NCBI GenBank assembly: GCA_002371615.1 | Contig: DFGA01000033.1 | Location: 43,143 to 107,142 of the forward strand | Reading direction: 5' to 3' | Length of the DNA stretch: 64,000 bases | Source: Lachnospiraceae bacterium UBA3762 | GTDB lineage: Bacteria; Bacillota; Clostridia; Lachnospirales; Lachnospiraceae | In this document: positions 1 through 8,350 of the stretch, piece after piece | Layout of the letters: every line of letters begins with the position of its first letter | Numbering within the stretch: the first letter of the stretch is position 1 | Notes under the pieces: model-generated | The model's input: the letters and a program-made list of their open reading frames with translations, nothing else | What the model was told of the DNA's origin: nothing | The model's database searches: none | Translations under genes and position numbers: made by a program

Positions 1-273
1 CTGTTTGACAACAGGATTCTTTCATACGGCTATTTTGCCCTTCTTGTATTTGTGATCCCGCAATGCATCAGGATATTCTCGCTTGATTCATTCAAATACG
101 GCTTCTTCAGAGTTATCAGAAGATATACGATCACACAGAGTTTCGGACTTGTTCCGTATCCTTCGTACCCCGACAGAAGTGTACCGCTTATTGTTGCTAT
201 AGGGCTGGTTTACGGGCTTGTCGCAATGGCTGTCGGACTGGTCTTCTACAGCAAAAAGGCAGATAAAACATGA
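1..273 (+). CDS. C-terminal fragment of an integral membrane protein
   Basis: The reading frame is open from the first base, so the gene starts outside the window and only its last 90 codons are seen. The visible part has two hydrophobic segments, one near the window start and one just before a short basic tail (ending SKKADKT). The layout is like the last helices of an ABC-2-type permease, but too little is present to name a family. The GTG at 52 is internal, not a true start. Its stop codon overlaps the ATG of the next gene (ATGA), so the two are translationally coupled. Confidence 0.5.
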   Translation: MFDNRILSYGYFALLVFVIPQCIRIFSLDSFKYGFFRVIRRYTITQSFGLVPYPSYPDRSVPLIVAIGLVYGLVAMAVGLVFYSKKADKT

Positions 274-1814
274 TCCAGAAGATAAAAAATGACGGGCGGT
301 TTGTCCTTATCTTTATAAGCAGCTTTGTATGGGGATTGCTTGCCCATGGCATGGCAATGTTCAACAAGTATTCATATCATGATGACGTTCCGCATTATAA
401 CGGGGTTGGAGTAACATATGAACTGGGAAGGTGGTTTCTGGCGATAAGCGGGAAGTTTGCTTCCTTTTTCTTTGGTAGTAAAAACTACAGTTTGCCGGCA
501 TTTGAGGGTGTAATTACTATTGCCGCGATTGCTGCCATGACGTATATTATCTGCCTTAAACTTAGAATTGAGAATAAGGTTCTGATCGTAGCCCTGACCT
601 CGGCTCTTGTGTGCTTTCCGGCAGTCACCAATATATTCGGCTATGTTTATACCGCACCGTATTATTACATCGGGGCATTAGCCGGAGTAGCCGGTGCATA
701 TATTTTCTACAAAAAGAAGTCTTTGCCCGCAGGGGCGGTGTGCGCAACTCTGATGGCTCTTTCTGTTGGCATATATCAGTCAAACATTCCGATCAACCTT
801 ATGGTCCTGCTGTTGTTTATGCTTGATGAAGTCTATTGCTCCGATATGGACCTGAAGGAGTTTATTACTCTGGCATTTAAGAATATCCTGATCTGTGTGA
901 TTTTTATGGCTGAGTACTTTGCTGCTAATGCACTTGCCCTTAGAATAACCGGGTTGCAGTTGTATGATTATAAGGCTGTCAGCAGTTTTGGACTCACGAA
1001 TCCGGTCGAGTATCTGGTCAGGATAATTACAGCATACAAAAGATTCGTCAAGCCGGCAGACTTTATTAATTACAATAATGTATCAGCAAACATGTTTCCG
1101 TGGAATACCAAATATGTTCATATGCTGCTTGTGCTGGTCATTGCAGTTCTTCTTGTACTGTTGTTAAGATCGGTACATGATGTTAAAAAAATTATCCAGA
1201 TATGTATAATAACGGTATTAAGCCCGCTCTTTGCTTATTTTATCTATGTGATGGTATCGGAAGAGGATGCTCACGGTGGAATGACTTTCGGTGAGTCTTT
1301 TATGTTCTTTTTTGCTGCTTATGTTATTGAACGGGCAGGGCAGAATGACAGGATCAAAAGATTTCTGTCAAAGGCGGCGGTTGCGCTTATGCTTGTTATC
1401 GGGGTAATGTTTGCCAGATATGCAAATGTCTGCTATTTAAAAGCTGATCTGATGCAGACTGAAGCGATCAATTATTATAACAGGCTGATTGCGCAGATAC
1501 AGTCTGTCGAGGGGTACACAACCGAAACACCGGTTTTGTATATAGGGGGCAGAAACAAGAATGATGACGGCTTTTCGGGGGATTCCAGGTTTGATCCAAT
1601 CTATCTTCCGCCTTATCAGAATAATTCGATAATTAACGATTTTTCATGGGAAGAAACTATGGAATTGTGGTGTTCCTTTGCACCACAAATGGCTGAACCG
1701 GACGCTATCGAATCATGGGATGTTATTGACGGGATGCCCAATTATCCGGACGCTGGGTCTGTCAGGATGGTTGACGGAACAATAGTTGTAAAGTTTGCGG
1801 ATTCTTCCGATTGA
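270..1814 (+). CDS. GtrII-like glucosyltransferase-domain membrane protein
   Basis: 514 residues with about ten hydrophobic segments and a soluble C-terminal tail of about 110 residues. Near the N-terminus are the paired acidic residues of YSYHDD and then ELGRW, a pattern typical of the GtrII (Glucos_trans_II) family, which moves glucose from a polyprenyl carrier to surface polysaccharide on the outer face of the membrane. Family assignment rests on this motif and topology; the acceptor is unknown. It overlaps the upstream membrane gene by 4 bases. Together with the GT-C-like proteins at 6531, 17532 and 19137 it suggests cell-surface glycan decoration. Confidence 0.65.
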   Translation: MIQKIKNDGRFVLIFISSFVWGLLAHGMAMFNKYSYHDDVPHYNGVGVTYELGRWFLAISGKFASFFFGSKNYSLPAFEGVITIAAIAAMTYIICLKLRIENKVLIVALTSALVCFPAVTNIFGYVYTAPYYYIGALAGVAGAYIFYKKKSLPAGAVCATLMALSVGIYQSNIPINLMVLLLFMLDEVYCSDMDLKEFITLAFKNILICVIFMAEYFAANALALRITGLQLYDYKAVSSFGLTNPVEYLVRIITAYKRFVKPADFINYNNVSANMFPWNTKYVHMLLVLVIAVLLVLLLRSVHDVKKIIQICIITVLSPLFAYFIYVMVSEEDAHGGMTFGESFMFFFAAYVIERAGQNDRIKRFLSKAAVALMLVIGVMFARYANVCYLKADLMQTEAINYYNRLIAQIQSVEGYTTETPVLYIGGRNKNDDGFSGDSRFDPIYLPPYQNNSIINDFSWEETMELWCSFAPQMAEPDAIESWDVIDGMPNYPDAGSVRMVDGTIVVKFADSSD

Positions 1815-1823
1815 AAACTCTTA

Positions 1824-1852
1824 TTGAAAATAGCGATTTTATAAGGTATGAT
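1824..1852 (+). promoter_or_regulatory. sigma-A-type promoter of the GGDEF/EAL gene
   Basis: TTGAAA at 1824-1829 and TATGAT at 1847-1852 are separated by 17 bases. Initiation about 7 bases after the -10 box would fall at or next to the ATG at 1860, so the transcript may be leaderless. Confidence 0.6.
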
Positions 1853-1859
1853 TTAGTGT

Positions 1860-4514
1860 ATGAGTTTTGATGATAATACTAGGGAAAGTAACCTTTCCGG
1901 TAAGTTTATGATAGATATTGCACGGCTTCAGGAGCTACAGGACGTTTATGCGCAGGTTGCGAACCTGTTTATTTTTTGTGTTGATGAAACAGGTAAGCGT
2001 GTTACGGAAATGTCCGGTAACCCCGAAGAGATAGCAAGGGTCGTAAAGCTCCTTGACGAGATGCAGATAAGGGCGGCAATCAACCGTGTGTTGTTCAATA
2101 CCGTGGAAGAGCAGGTCATTGAGAACACCGAATACCGCAACATGAAGATCGCTACTGTCGGTGTCAGGATCGGCGGAACCCCCGCATTTGCATGGTTTAT
2201 ATGCGGAATAGGGCCTGATGAAGGCAATGAGAACGACATTAACAATTTCGAAAGCACAATCCCACTATACAAATTTAATGCAGCAGTAGATCTGATACGT
2301 GAAGTCTCAAACCGTGTATACGGAGAGACGTATACCGCTGCGAATGCCGTCGCGGATGCGAAGCGTGCACTTTCCACAACCGAGGAAATGCAGAATGCGC
2401 TTAAGAGATCCGAGGCAATGACCGGGGTCGTATCACAGCTCGGATCGGATGACTCGTTTGAAGTAATAGCCAACAGGGTACTCGATTATACGGGCAGCTA
2501 TGCGGATATTTCGCATGCATATGTCCTTCGCCCGAACAGGGACGGGAACGGTATTGATGTGATCGGAAGTTACGTGGCGAGCGGTGAATCGCCTCTTGAT
2601 CCTGTTATAGATATAATGTCACAATCCTTCCTGGCCCAGATCGGGGACCAGACCAGGATCATTTCATACAGAACGAGAATAGATGAGAAAAACCGTGACT
2701 GGCTTGATTCCATCGGAGTATCGGCGGCCGTTGCGATACCTATCGCGATAAACGGCAAGACAGCTATGTATGCTTTCTATGTTGATAACAAGATTAACCG
2801 CGAATGGGGAATTGATGAGGTCAAGTTTTTCGGGGATGCTACGAAAGTCATACAGTCGAGTGCCACTAACCGTATCCAGCGTAATTCCATCACAAGTTCA
2901 TACAAGTCCCTTGAGACGATACTGGATAATGTCGGATCAGCTATATATGTTCGTGATGTTAACAGCTCAAATATTGTATACGTTAACAGAATGTGCAAGA
3001 ACACGTTCGAGAATGAGATCAAAAGCGGTGCGATAGTAGGACTGTTTGAAGAGTCGAGCAGATACAACACGGCATCCAGCTATCGCGAGGTCAATTACAA
3101 AGAGCGTAACCGCTGGTACGATGTTACATCGACAAACATGACATGGGTTGACGGCCGAAGGGTCATTCTCTATGCGATAATAGATGTTACCGAGAAGAAA
3201 CAGTACCAGAAGAAAATAGAGCAGCAGGCAAACAATGATTTCCTGACAGGGTTATACAACAGAATGTGCTGTGAAAGAGATCTGCTGCGTATCATTGATG
3301 AGGCTAAAGAGTGCGGCGGTAAGGGCGCAGTCATTTACCTTGATCTGGATGATTTTAAACATATTAATGACGGTTTGGGCCACCAGTACGGCGATGTTCT
3401 GTTAAAGGCCATATCAAGCAGTCTTACAAGGATAAACGGTGTAGAGAATACATGCTACCGTATGGGAGGTGACGAGTTCGTCATTCTTGTTCCGCATACG
3501 AGTTATGACAGATTCGAACAGATAATAGAGAGCATCAGGGTAGTATTCAACAAGCCATGGTTCCTTAAAGGTGCCGATTATTACTGTACATCGAGTATCG
3601 GTGTTGTTACATTCCCCGATGAGGGTGAGACCGTGCAGGATCTTATCCGTAAGGCGGATATTGCGATGTATACCGCCAAAAAGTCCGGCAAGAACAAACT
3701 AGCTCACTATACCGACTCTTCCGATGCAGAGGCTTACAAGCGCCTTGACATGGAAAAGAGTATGAGGGCGGCAACCGCAACGGACTACGACCAGTTCGAG
3801 GTATATTACCAGCCCATCGTGGATATAACAAAACCCGGGAATCCCTGTACAGGCGCCGAAGCGCTCATCAGATGGAATTCTACGGAGCTCGGGTTTATCT
3901 CGCCTGCGGACTTCATCCCGCTTGCCGAGTATCTGGGGCTTATCAATCCGATCGGTCATCACGTACTCCGGAAAGCTTGTGAAGCGGTTAAGTACTGGAA
4001 TGAGAACGGTCATCCTTACTACAAGGTTAATGTAAACCTTTCCGTTGTACAGCTTATGCAGAATGATATAGTTGAAACGATAGCTAAGACAATAGAGGAG
4101 GTCGGAGTCAATCCGAGAAATCTGACACTTGAAGTTACGGAATCGCTTGCGATCAACGATATGGAACGTATGAAGAAGATCCTCGGAAATATCAAGAAAT
4201 TGGGGATACGTATAGCACTTGATGATTTCGGAACAGGCTACTCGTCGCTCAACCATATCCGTGAGATTCCGCTTGATGTTATCAAGGTCGATCAGTCATT
4301 TGTCAAGGATCTTGCCACAGATCAGTATGCCCAGTCGTTTGTCAAGATGATAGGCGAGCTTGCGGAGGCTCTCGGTGTACGTGTTTGTGTTGAGGGAATA
4401 GAGACAATTGAGCAGTTCAAGGCGCTTGAGAACATGAATGTCAGGATGGTTCAGGGATTCTACTTTGACAAGCCGATGCCAAGAGATGCGTTTGAAGCTA
4501 AGTATTTAATGTAG
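1860..4514 (+). CDS. PocR-GAF-PAS-GGDEF-EAL cyclic-di-GMP turnover protein
   Basis: 884 residues, cytosolic, no signal peptide. Order: a PocR-like ligand domain (about 10-150), a short helix, a GAF-like domain (about 195-335), a PAS-like domain (about 345-455), a GGDEF domain with an intact MGGDEF motif near residue 536, and an EAL domain starting at EALIRW near 666. The EAL part keeps the expected metal and catalytic motifs (NVNLS, EVTES, DDFGTGYSS, KVDQSF, EGIET), so both synthesis and hydrolysis of c-di-GMP look possible. The usual RxxD inhibitory site just before GGDEF is not seen. PocR domains are known to bind small diols or hydrocarbons; the ligand here is unknown. No good ribosome binding site precedes the ATG. 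Confidence 0.9.
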   Translation: MSFDDNTRESNLSGKFMIDIARLQELQDVYAQVANLFIFCVDETGKRVTEMSGNPEEIARVVKLLDEMQIRAAINRVLFNTVEEQVIENTEYRNMKIATVGVRIGGTPAFAWFICGIGPDEGNENDINNFESTIPLYKFNAAVDLIREVSNRVYGETYTAANAVADAKRALSTTEEMQNALKRSEAMTGVVSQLGSDDSFEVIANRVLDYTGSYADISHAYVLRPNRDGNGIDVIGSYVASGESPLDPVIDIMSQSFLAQIGDQTRIISYRTRIDEKNRDWLDSIGVSAAVAIPIAINGKTAMYAFYVDNKINREWGIDEVKFFGDATKVIQSSATNRIQRNSITSSYKSLETILDNVGSAIYVRDVNSSNIVYVNRMCKNTFENEIKSGAIVGLFEESSRYNTASSYREVNYKERNRWYDVTSTNMTWVDGRRVILYAIIDVTEKKQYQKKIEQQANNDFLTGLYNRMCCERDLLRIIDEAKECGGKGAVIYLDLDDFKHINDGLGHQYGDVLLKAISSSLTRINGVENTCYRMGGDEFVILVPHTSYDRFEQIIESIRVVFNKPWFLKGADYYCTSSIGVVTFPDEGETVQDLIRKADIAMYTAKKSGKNKLAHYTDSSDAEAYKRLDMEKSMRAATATDYDQFEVYYQPIVDITKPGNPCTGAEALIRWNSTELGFISPADFIPLAEYLGLINPIGHHVLRKACEAVKYWNENGHPYYKVNVNLSVVQLMQNDIVETIAKTIEEVGVNPRNLTLEVTESLAINDMERMKKILGNIKKLGIRIALDDFGTGYSSLNHIREIPLDVIKVDQSFVKDLATDQYAQSFVKMIGELAEALGVRVCVEGIETIEQFKALENMNVRMVQGFYFDKPMPRDAFEAKYLM

Positions 4515-4543
4515 TGGCTTTCAATAATAGAAGGGAGCATATT

Positions 4544-5257
4544 ATGCAAAAGATCAACTTGTACAGGGAACTTGATGCAAATTCATATCCCGGAAGGGGT
4601 ATTGTGATAGGCCGTTCTGCTGACGGTAAGTACGCAGTAACGGCGTATTTTATTATGGGAAGAAGCACAAACTCGAGAAACAGGGTGTTCGTTGAGGATG
4701 GAGACGGTATCAGGACAAAAGCCTTCGATGAGAGCAAGCTTGAGGATCCTTCGCTGATCATATACGCTCCCGTAAGAGTACTGAACAATACTACGATCGT
4801 GACAAACGGTGACCAGACAGATACGATCTATGACGGATTAAATGAGGGAAAATCATTCGAGGAGTCTTTACGGAGCCGGGAATTTGAGCCGGATGCTCCC
4901 AACTATACACCTCGCATTTCCGGCATCATGGAGATCGAGAAAGGTAAGTATACATATGCTCTTTCAATCTTAAAGAGTGATAACGGAAACCCCGAACAAT
5001 GCCTGAGATACACATATTCATATGATAATCCGCTTGCCGGAGAAGGGCATTTCATTCATACATACATGAAGGACGGCAATCCGCTTCCGTCATTTGAGGG
5101 AGAGCCCAAATTCGTTGCTATGGAAGGCGATATAGATACCTTTACAAAGAAGGTTTGGGAGAGTCTCAATCTTGACAACAAGGTGTCACTATTTGTCAGA
5201 TATATTGACATTGCGACGGGAGAGGTCAAGACAAGGATTTGCAATAAGTATTCATAA
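4544..5257 (+). CDS. purO: IMP cyclohydrolase (PurO-type)
   Basis: 237 residues from the ATG at 4544, chosen because AAGGGAG sits 6 bases upstream; a GTG at 4514 in the same frame lacks such a site. The sequence carries the GRGIVIGRS and TAYFIMGRS-TNSRNR stretches of the stand-alone IMP cyclohydrolase family, which closes FAICAR to IMP in the last step of purine synthesis. It is followed by the AICAR transformylase gene, so the two activities that are fused in classic PurH are encoded by two adjacent genes. The preceding gene ends 29 bases upstream. Confidence 0.88.
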   Translation: MQKINLYRELDANSYPGRGIVIGRSADGKYAVTAYFIMGRSTNSRNRVFVEDGDGIRTKAFDESKLEDPSLIIYAPVRVLNNTTIVTNGDQTDTIYDGLNEGKSFEESLRSREFEPDAPNYTPRISGIMEIEKGKYTYALSILKSDNGNPEQCLRYTYSYDNPLAGEGHFIHTYMKDGNPLPSFEGEPKFVAMEGDIDTFTKKVWESLNLDNKVSLFVRYIDIATGEVKTRICNKYS

Positions 5258-5276
5258 GGATACTGGGTCAAAAATG

Positions 5277-5303
5277 TGTCAAAAAGAACCGTCCCTTTTG
5301 ACA
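5277..5303 (+). repeat. palindromic intergenic repeat (ACCGTCCC type)
   Basis: TGTCAAAA and TTTTGACA form inverted arms around AGAACCGTCCC. A related, less perfect copy lies at 62305-62338. Recalled as a common intergenic repeat motif in Lachnospiraceae; a copy search was not possible. Confidence 0.6.
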
Positions 5304-5321
5304 AGAAAAAAGGAGATTATT

Positions 5322-6500
5322 ATGAAAGAACTGGAGCTCAAATACGGCTGTAATCCCAATCAGAAGCCATCAAAAATATACAGAGCCGACGGTGGAGAAC
5401 TTCCGATAACCGTGCTGAACGGCCGTCCCGGATATATCAATCTTCTGGATGCTTTTAACGGCTGGCAGCTTGTGAGGGAGCTTAAGGCTGCAACGGGATA
5501 TCCTGCCGCAACTTCATTTAAGCATGTAAGCCCTGCGGGAGCGGCAATCGGTAAGCCTCTTTCGGACACGTTGAAGAAGATATACTTTGTTGATGATCTC
5601 GGTGAACTCTCGCCGCTTGCATGCGCATATGCAAGAGCAAGGGGTGCTGACAGAATGTCTTCATTCGGCGATTTTGTGGCATTATCCGATGTATGCGATG
5701 TGCCTACTGCCCGGATACTGAAAAGGGAAGTATCCGACGGTATAATAGCTCCGGGATACGAGCCGGAGGCACTTGAAATACTCTCCGCCAAGAAGAAAGG
5801 GAACTATGCCGTAATACAGATAGATCCCGAATACAGACCTGCACCCATCGAGCACAAAGAGGTGTTTGGTATAACTTTCGAGCAGGGAAGGAACGAGATC
5901 GAAATAAACGAATCACTGCTTGAAAACATCGTTACCAGGAACAGGAACCTGCCGGATGAGGCCAAACATGATCTTCTGATATCGCTTATTACGCTTAAGT
6001 ATACACAGTCCAATTCGGTCTGCTATGTCAAGGACGGTCAGGCAATAGGCATTGGCGCGGGACAGCAGTCAAGAGTTCACTGCACACGTCTTGCCGGACA
6101 AAAGGCTGACAATTGGCTTCTGCGCCAGAGCCCGAAGGTTATGGATCTTCAGTTCGCCGAAGGTATTGGTCGTGCGGATCGTGATAATGCGATAGACAAT
6201 TATATAGGCGATACATATATGGATGTTATCGGGGATAATGTATGGCAGAAGTATTTTGCGGTACGGCCGGAAAGTTATACAGCTGAAGAGAAGAGAAAAT
6301 GGCTGGATCAGATGAGCGGAGTGTCTCTTGGGTCCGATGCATTCTTCCCGTTCCGTGACAACATAGACAGGGGTGCGAAGAGCGGGGTGTCATATATCGT
6401 GCAGCCGGGGGGATCGGTCAGAGATGATCTTGTTATTGAGGCCTGCGATGAGTATGGTATTGTAATGGTTTGTAACGGAGTAAGGCTGTTCCACCACTAA
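5322..6500 (+). CDS. purH: AICAR transformylase (PurH formyltransferase domain only)
   Basis: 392 residues; start at ATG 5322 with AAAGGAG 6-7 bases before it. The protein matches only the formyltransferase part of PurH: the SFKHVSPAG stretch holds the Lys-His pair that acts in formyl transfer to AICAR, and DPYFPFRD-like (SDAFFPFRD) and IVQPGGSVRD motifs close the C-terminal half. The N-terminal cyclohydrolase domain of bifunctional PurH is absent and is replaced by the separate gene upstream. Makes FAICAR from AICAR and 10-formyl-tetrahydrofolate in the cytosol. Confidence 0.93.
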   Translation: MKELELKYGCNPNQKPSKIYRADGGELPITVLNGRPGYINLLDAFNGWQLVRELKAATGYPAATSFKHVSPAGAAIGKPLSDTLKKIYFVDDLGELSPLACAYARARGADRMSSFGDFVALSDVCDVPTARILKREVSDGIIAPGYEPEALEILSAKKKGNYAVIQIDPEYRPAPIEHKEVFGITFEQGRNEIEINESLLENIVTRNRNLPDEAKHDLLISLITLKYTQSNSVCYVKDGQAIGIGAGQQSRVHCTRLAGQKADNWLLRQSPKVMDLQFAEGIGRADRDNAIDNYIGDTYMDVIGDNVWQKYFAVRPESYTAEEKRKWLDQMSGVSLGSDAFFPFRDNIDRGAKSGVSYIVQPGGSVRDDLVIEACDEYGIVMVCNGVRLFHH

Positions 6501-6530
6501 GGCGAGACTTTTGGAAACAGGGATAGTCGG

Positions 6531-8339
6531 ATGCGTAAACAGATTAAGATTCTTTTGATAGTTTTGAACATTATTTTCATATCTATGATCGGATTAATCA
6601 GAACCGCTGACAAGTCGGATTCTGTTGTATTCTCTATGGTCCCGGCATTGATCTGCGTTATTGTTCTTTTGTTCGGAAAATACAAGCTGTTTGAGGACAG
6701 GAGTAATATAAAATGGGACATCCTGCTTACCGTGATGTTTATACTGATGCTTTCGCTTGAAGATGTATTGAAGACTATGCGTTCCATGGGCGCGGAACCA
6801 TTCAATACGGTTTTTAAAATAGTGTACTTTCCGGTGTTGATAATCGCATTGATCATTGATACAGATTACGCATTATTGGCAGCTGCCCATGCAGGAGCCT
6901 TGAGTCAGACCGTGAAGGATAAAACGGATGGAAGGGATTATTTGGGGGACAAAAAGTTTCTGGGGATTTACTATCCTGTATGGTTATATATAGGTCTGAC
7001 TTTTGTGTTTGTAATAGCATATTTTCCGGGACTTATGAACAGTGATTTTGAGAAACAGTGGATATGGGGTGAGGGACCGACTGTATGGAGTGATTGGCAC
7101 ACGGTAGGTTTTTTGATGTTTGTAAAACTGTGTACAGCGGTCATACATAAACCGTTTATGATCACAATTGTTCAGGTTTTGATGTATTATCTGACAGCAA
7201 ATTATGCCGTTAGCGTATTGAACAGGAATTTTCCGGAGCGGCGCAGGGTCGGATGGATATTCATATGTGTGTATATGTTGTTTGGAATATACAGTTGTAT
7301 GTATATGTCGGAGGTAAGAAAAGATAACTGCAGCACCCCGATGATGCTTGCGTTTGCCGTAGCCCTGCTCGATCACTCCATGAGAAGCGAACACACAAAA
7401 AAGGAATATATTAATTTGGGCGTGTTTGCGTTTCTTGCATCATTGTTCAGACATTCACTTTGGGAAATAGTATTGATAACACTGATGCTTACCATTGTCT
7501 GCGAAGCACTGGATCGCAGTACTGATAAAGATACAAAAAAGAAGACTGTTAGAAATCTGTGCGTAGTAGTGGCTACAACGATTGGAGCTTTTTTGATAGT
7601 GACGGAAGGGATCGGATTTGGGATTCTGAAAGCAGAGAGAAATCCGGCCTATGTAAAATACACGATTCCGATGAATCTTGCAGCCTCTCTGGCCTATAGG
7701 AGCCGGGAAACCGGTCTGTATATAGAAGACGATATTGTGAATAAAATGGAACAGATTATCCCGATGGAAAAATGGGCAGAGTATTATTGCCCGTACGATG
7801 CCGACACAACCGACAGGCCATGGCACGAGATCGGAGATAATGTATATAAGCTTAATGATCCGCAAGTTGCCCGTGACATTATTGATGTAGATATGTATTA
7901 TTTAACACACTATCCCAAGCAGTTTGTTCTTTCTTTTTTTGATGTTAATTCCATAGTCTGGGAAATGGCTGTTGCATCGGATCTTGTCATGTATAGTCCC
8001 GGTCTTGCGACCGAACATTATGAGATTCACCATATGAGAAAAGGAGAGTTTTTCTATTTTGCCGAGAGTTGCAAGAAATTTATGTCATCGTTTGCTGTAG
8101 CAAGAGCTGTTGTATACAGGGGTGGGATCTATCTGTTTTTACTGGCAATGATTACAGTCATATTGATAAAAAAGCAAAGGTTCAAAGTGCTTGCCTCAAT
8201 GATGCCTATATTGCTATACGCCCTTGCACTTATGATTTCAATTCCTCAGGAAGGGTCGCATTATATTATGGCGTTCCCTTTGTTTGCTGCATTATTTGGT
8301 GTTACATCATTTATGGTAGCGAGTAGGGAATCTCTCTGA
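6531..8339 (+). CDS. DUF6020-like polytopic membrane protein
   Basis: 602 residues with ten or more hydrophobic segments. After the first four helices comes YFPGLMNSDFEKQW followed by WSDWHTVGF, an arrangement recalled from DUF6020 family membrane proteins of Clostridia, which have a glycosyltransferase-C-like topology. No catalytic function has been established for them to my knowledge. The start ATG has only a weak ribosome binding site (CAGGGA). It ends 11 bases before the first CotH gene and may be the first gene of that transcript. Confidence 0.6.
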   Translation: MRKQIKILLIVLNIIFISMIGLIRTADKSDSVVFSMVPALICVIVLLFGKYKLFEDRSNIKWDILLTVMFILMLSLEDVLKTMRSMGAEPFNTVFKIVYFPVLIIALIIDTDYALLAAAHAGALSQTVKDKTDGRDYLGDKKFLGIYYPVWLYIGLTFVFVIAYFPGLMNSDFEKQWIWGEGPTVWSDWHTVGFLMFVKLCTAVIHKPFMITIVQVLMYYLTANYAVSVLNRNFPERRRVGWIFICVYMLFGIYSCMYMSEVRKDNCSTPMMLAFAVALLDHSMRSEHTKKEYINLGVFAFLASLFRHSLWEIVLITLMLTIVCEALDRSTDKDTKKKTVRNLCVVVATTIGAFLIVTEGIGFGILKAERNPAYVKYTIPMNLAASLAYRSRETGLYIEDDIVNKMEQIIPMEKWAEYYCPYDADTTDRPWHEIGDNVYKLNDPQVARDIIDVDMYYLTHYPKQFVLSFFDVNSIVWEMAVASDLVMYSPGLATEHYEIHHMRKGEFFYFAESCKKFMSSFAVARAVVYRGGIYLFLLAMITVILIKKQRFKVLASMMPILLYALALMISIPQEGSHYIMAFPLFAALFGVTSFMVASRESL

Positions 8340-8350
8340 GAATAATACCA

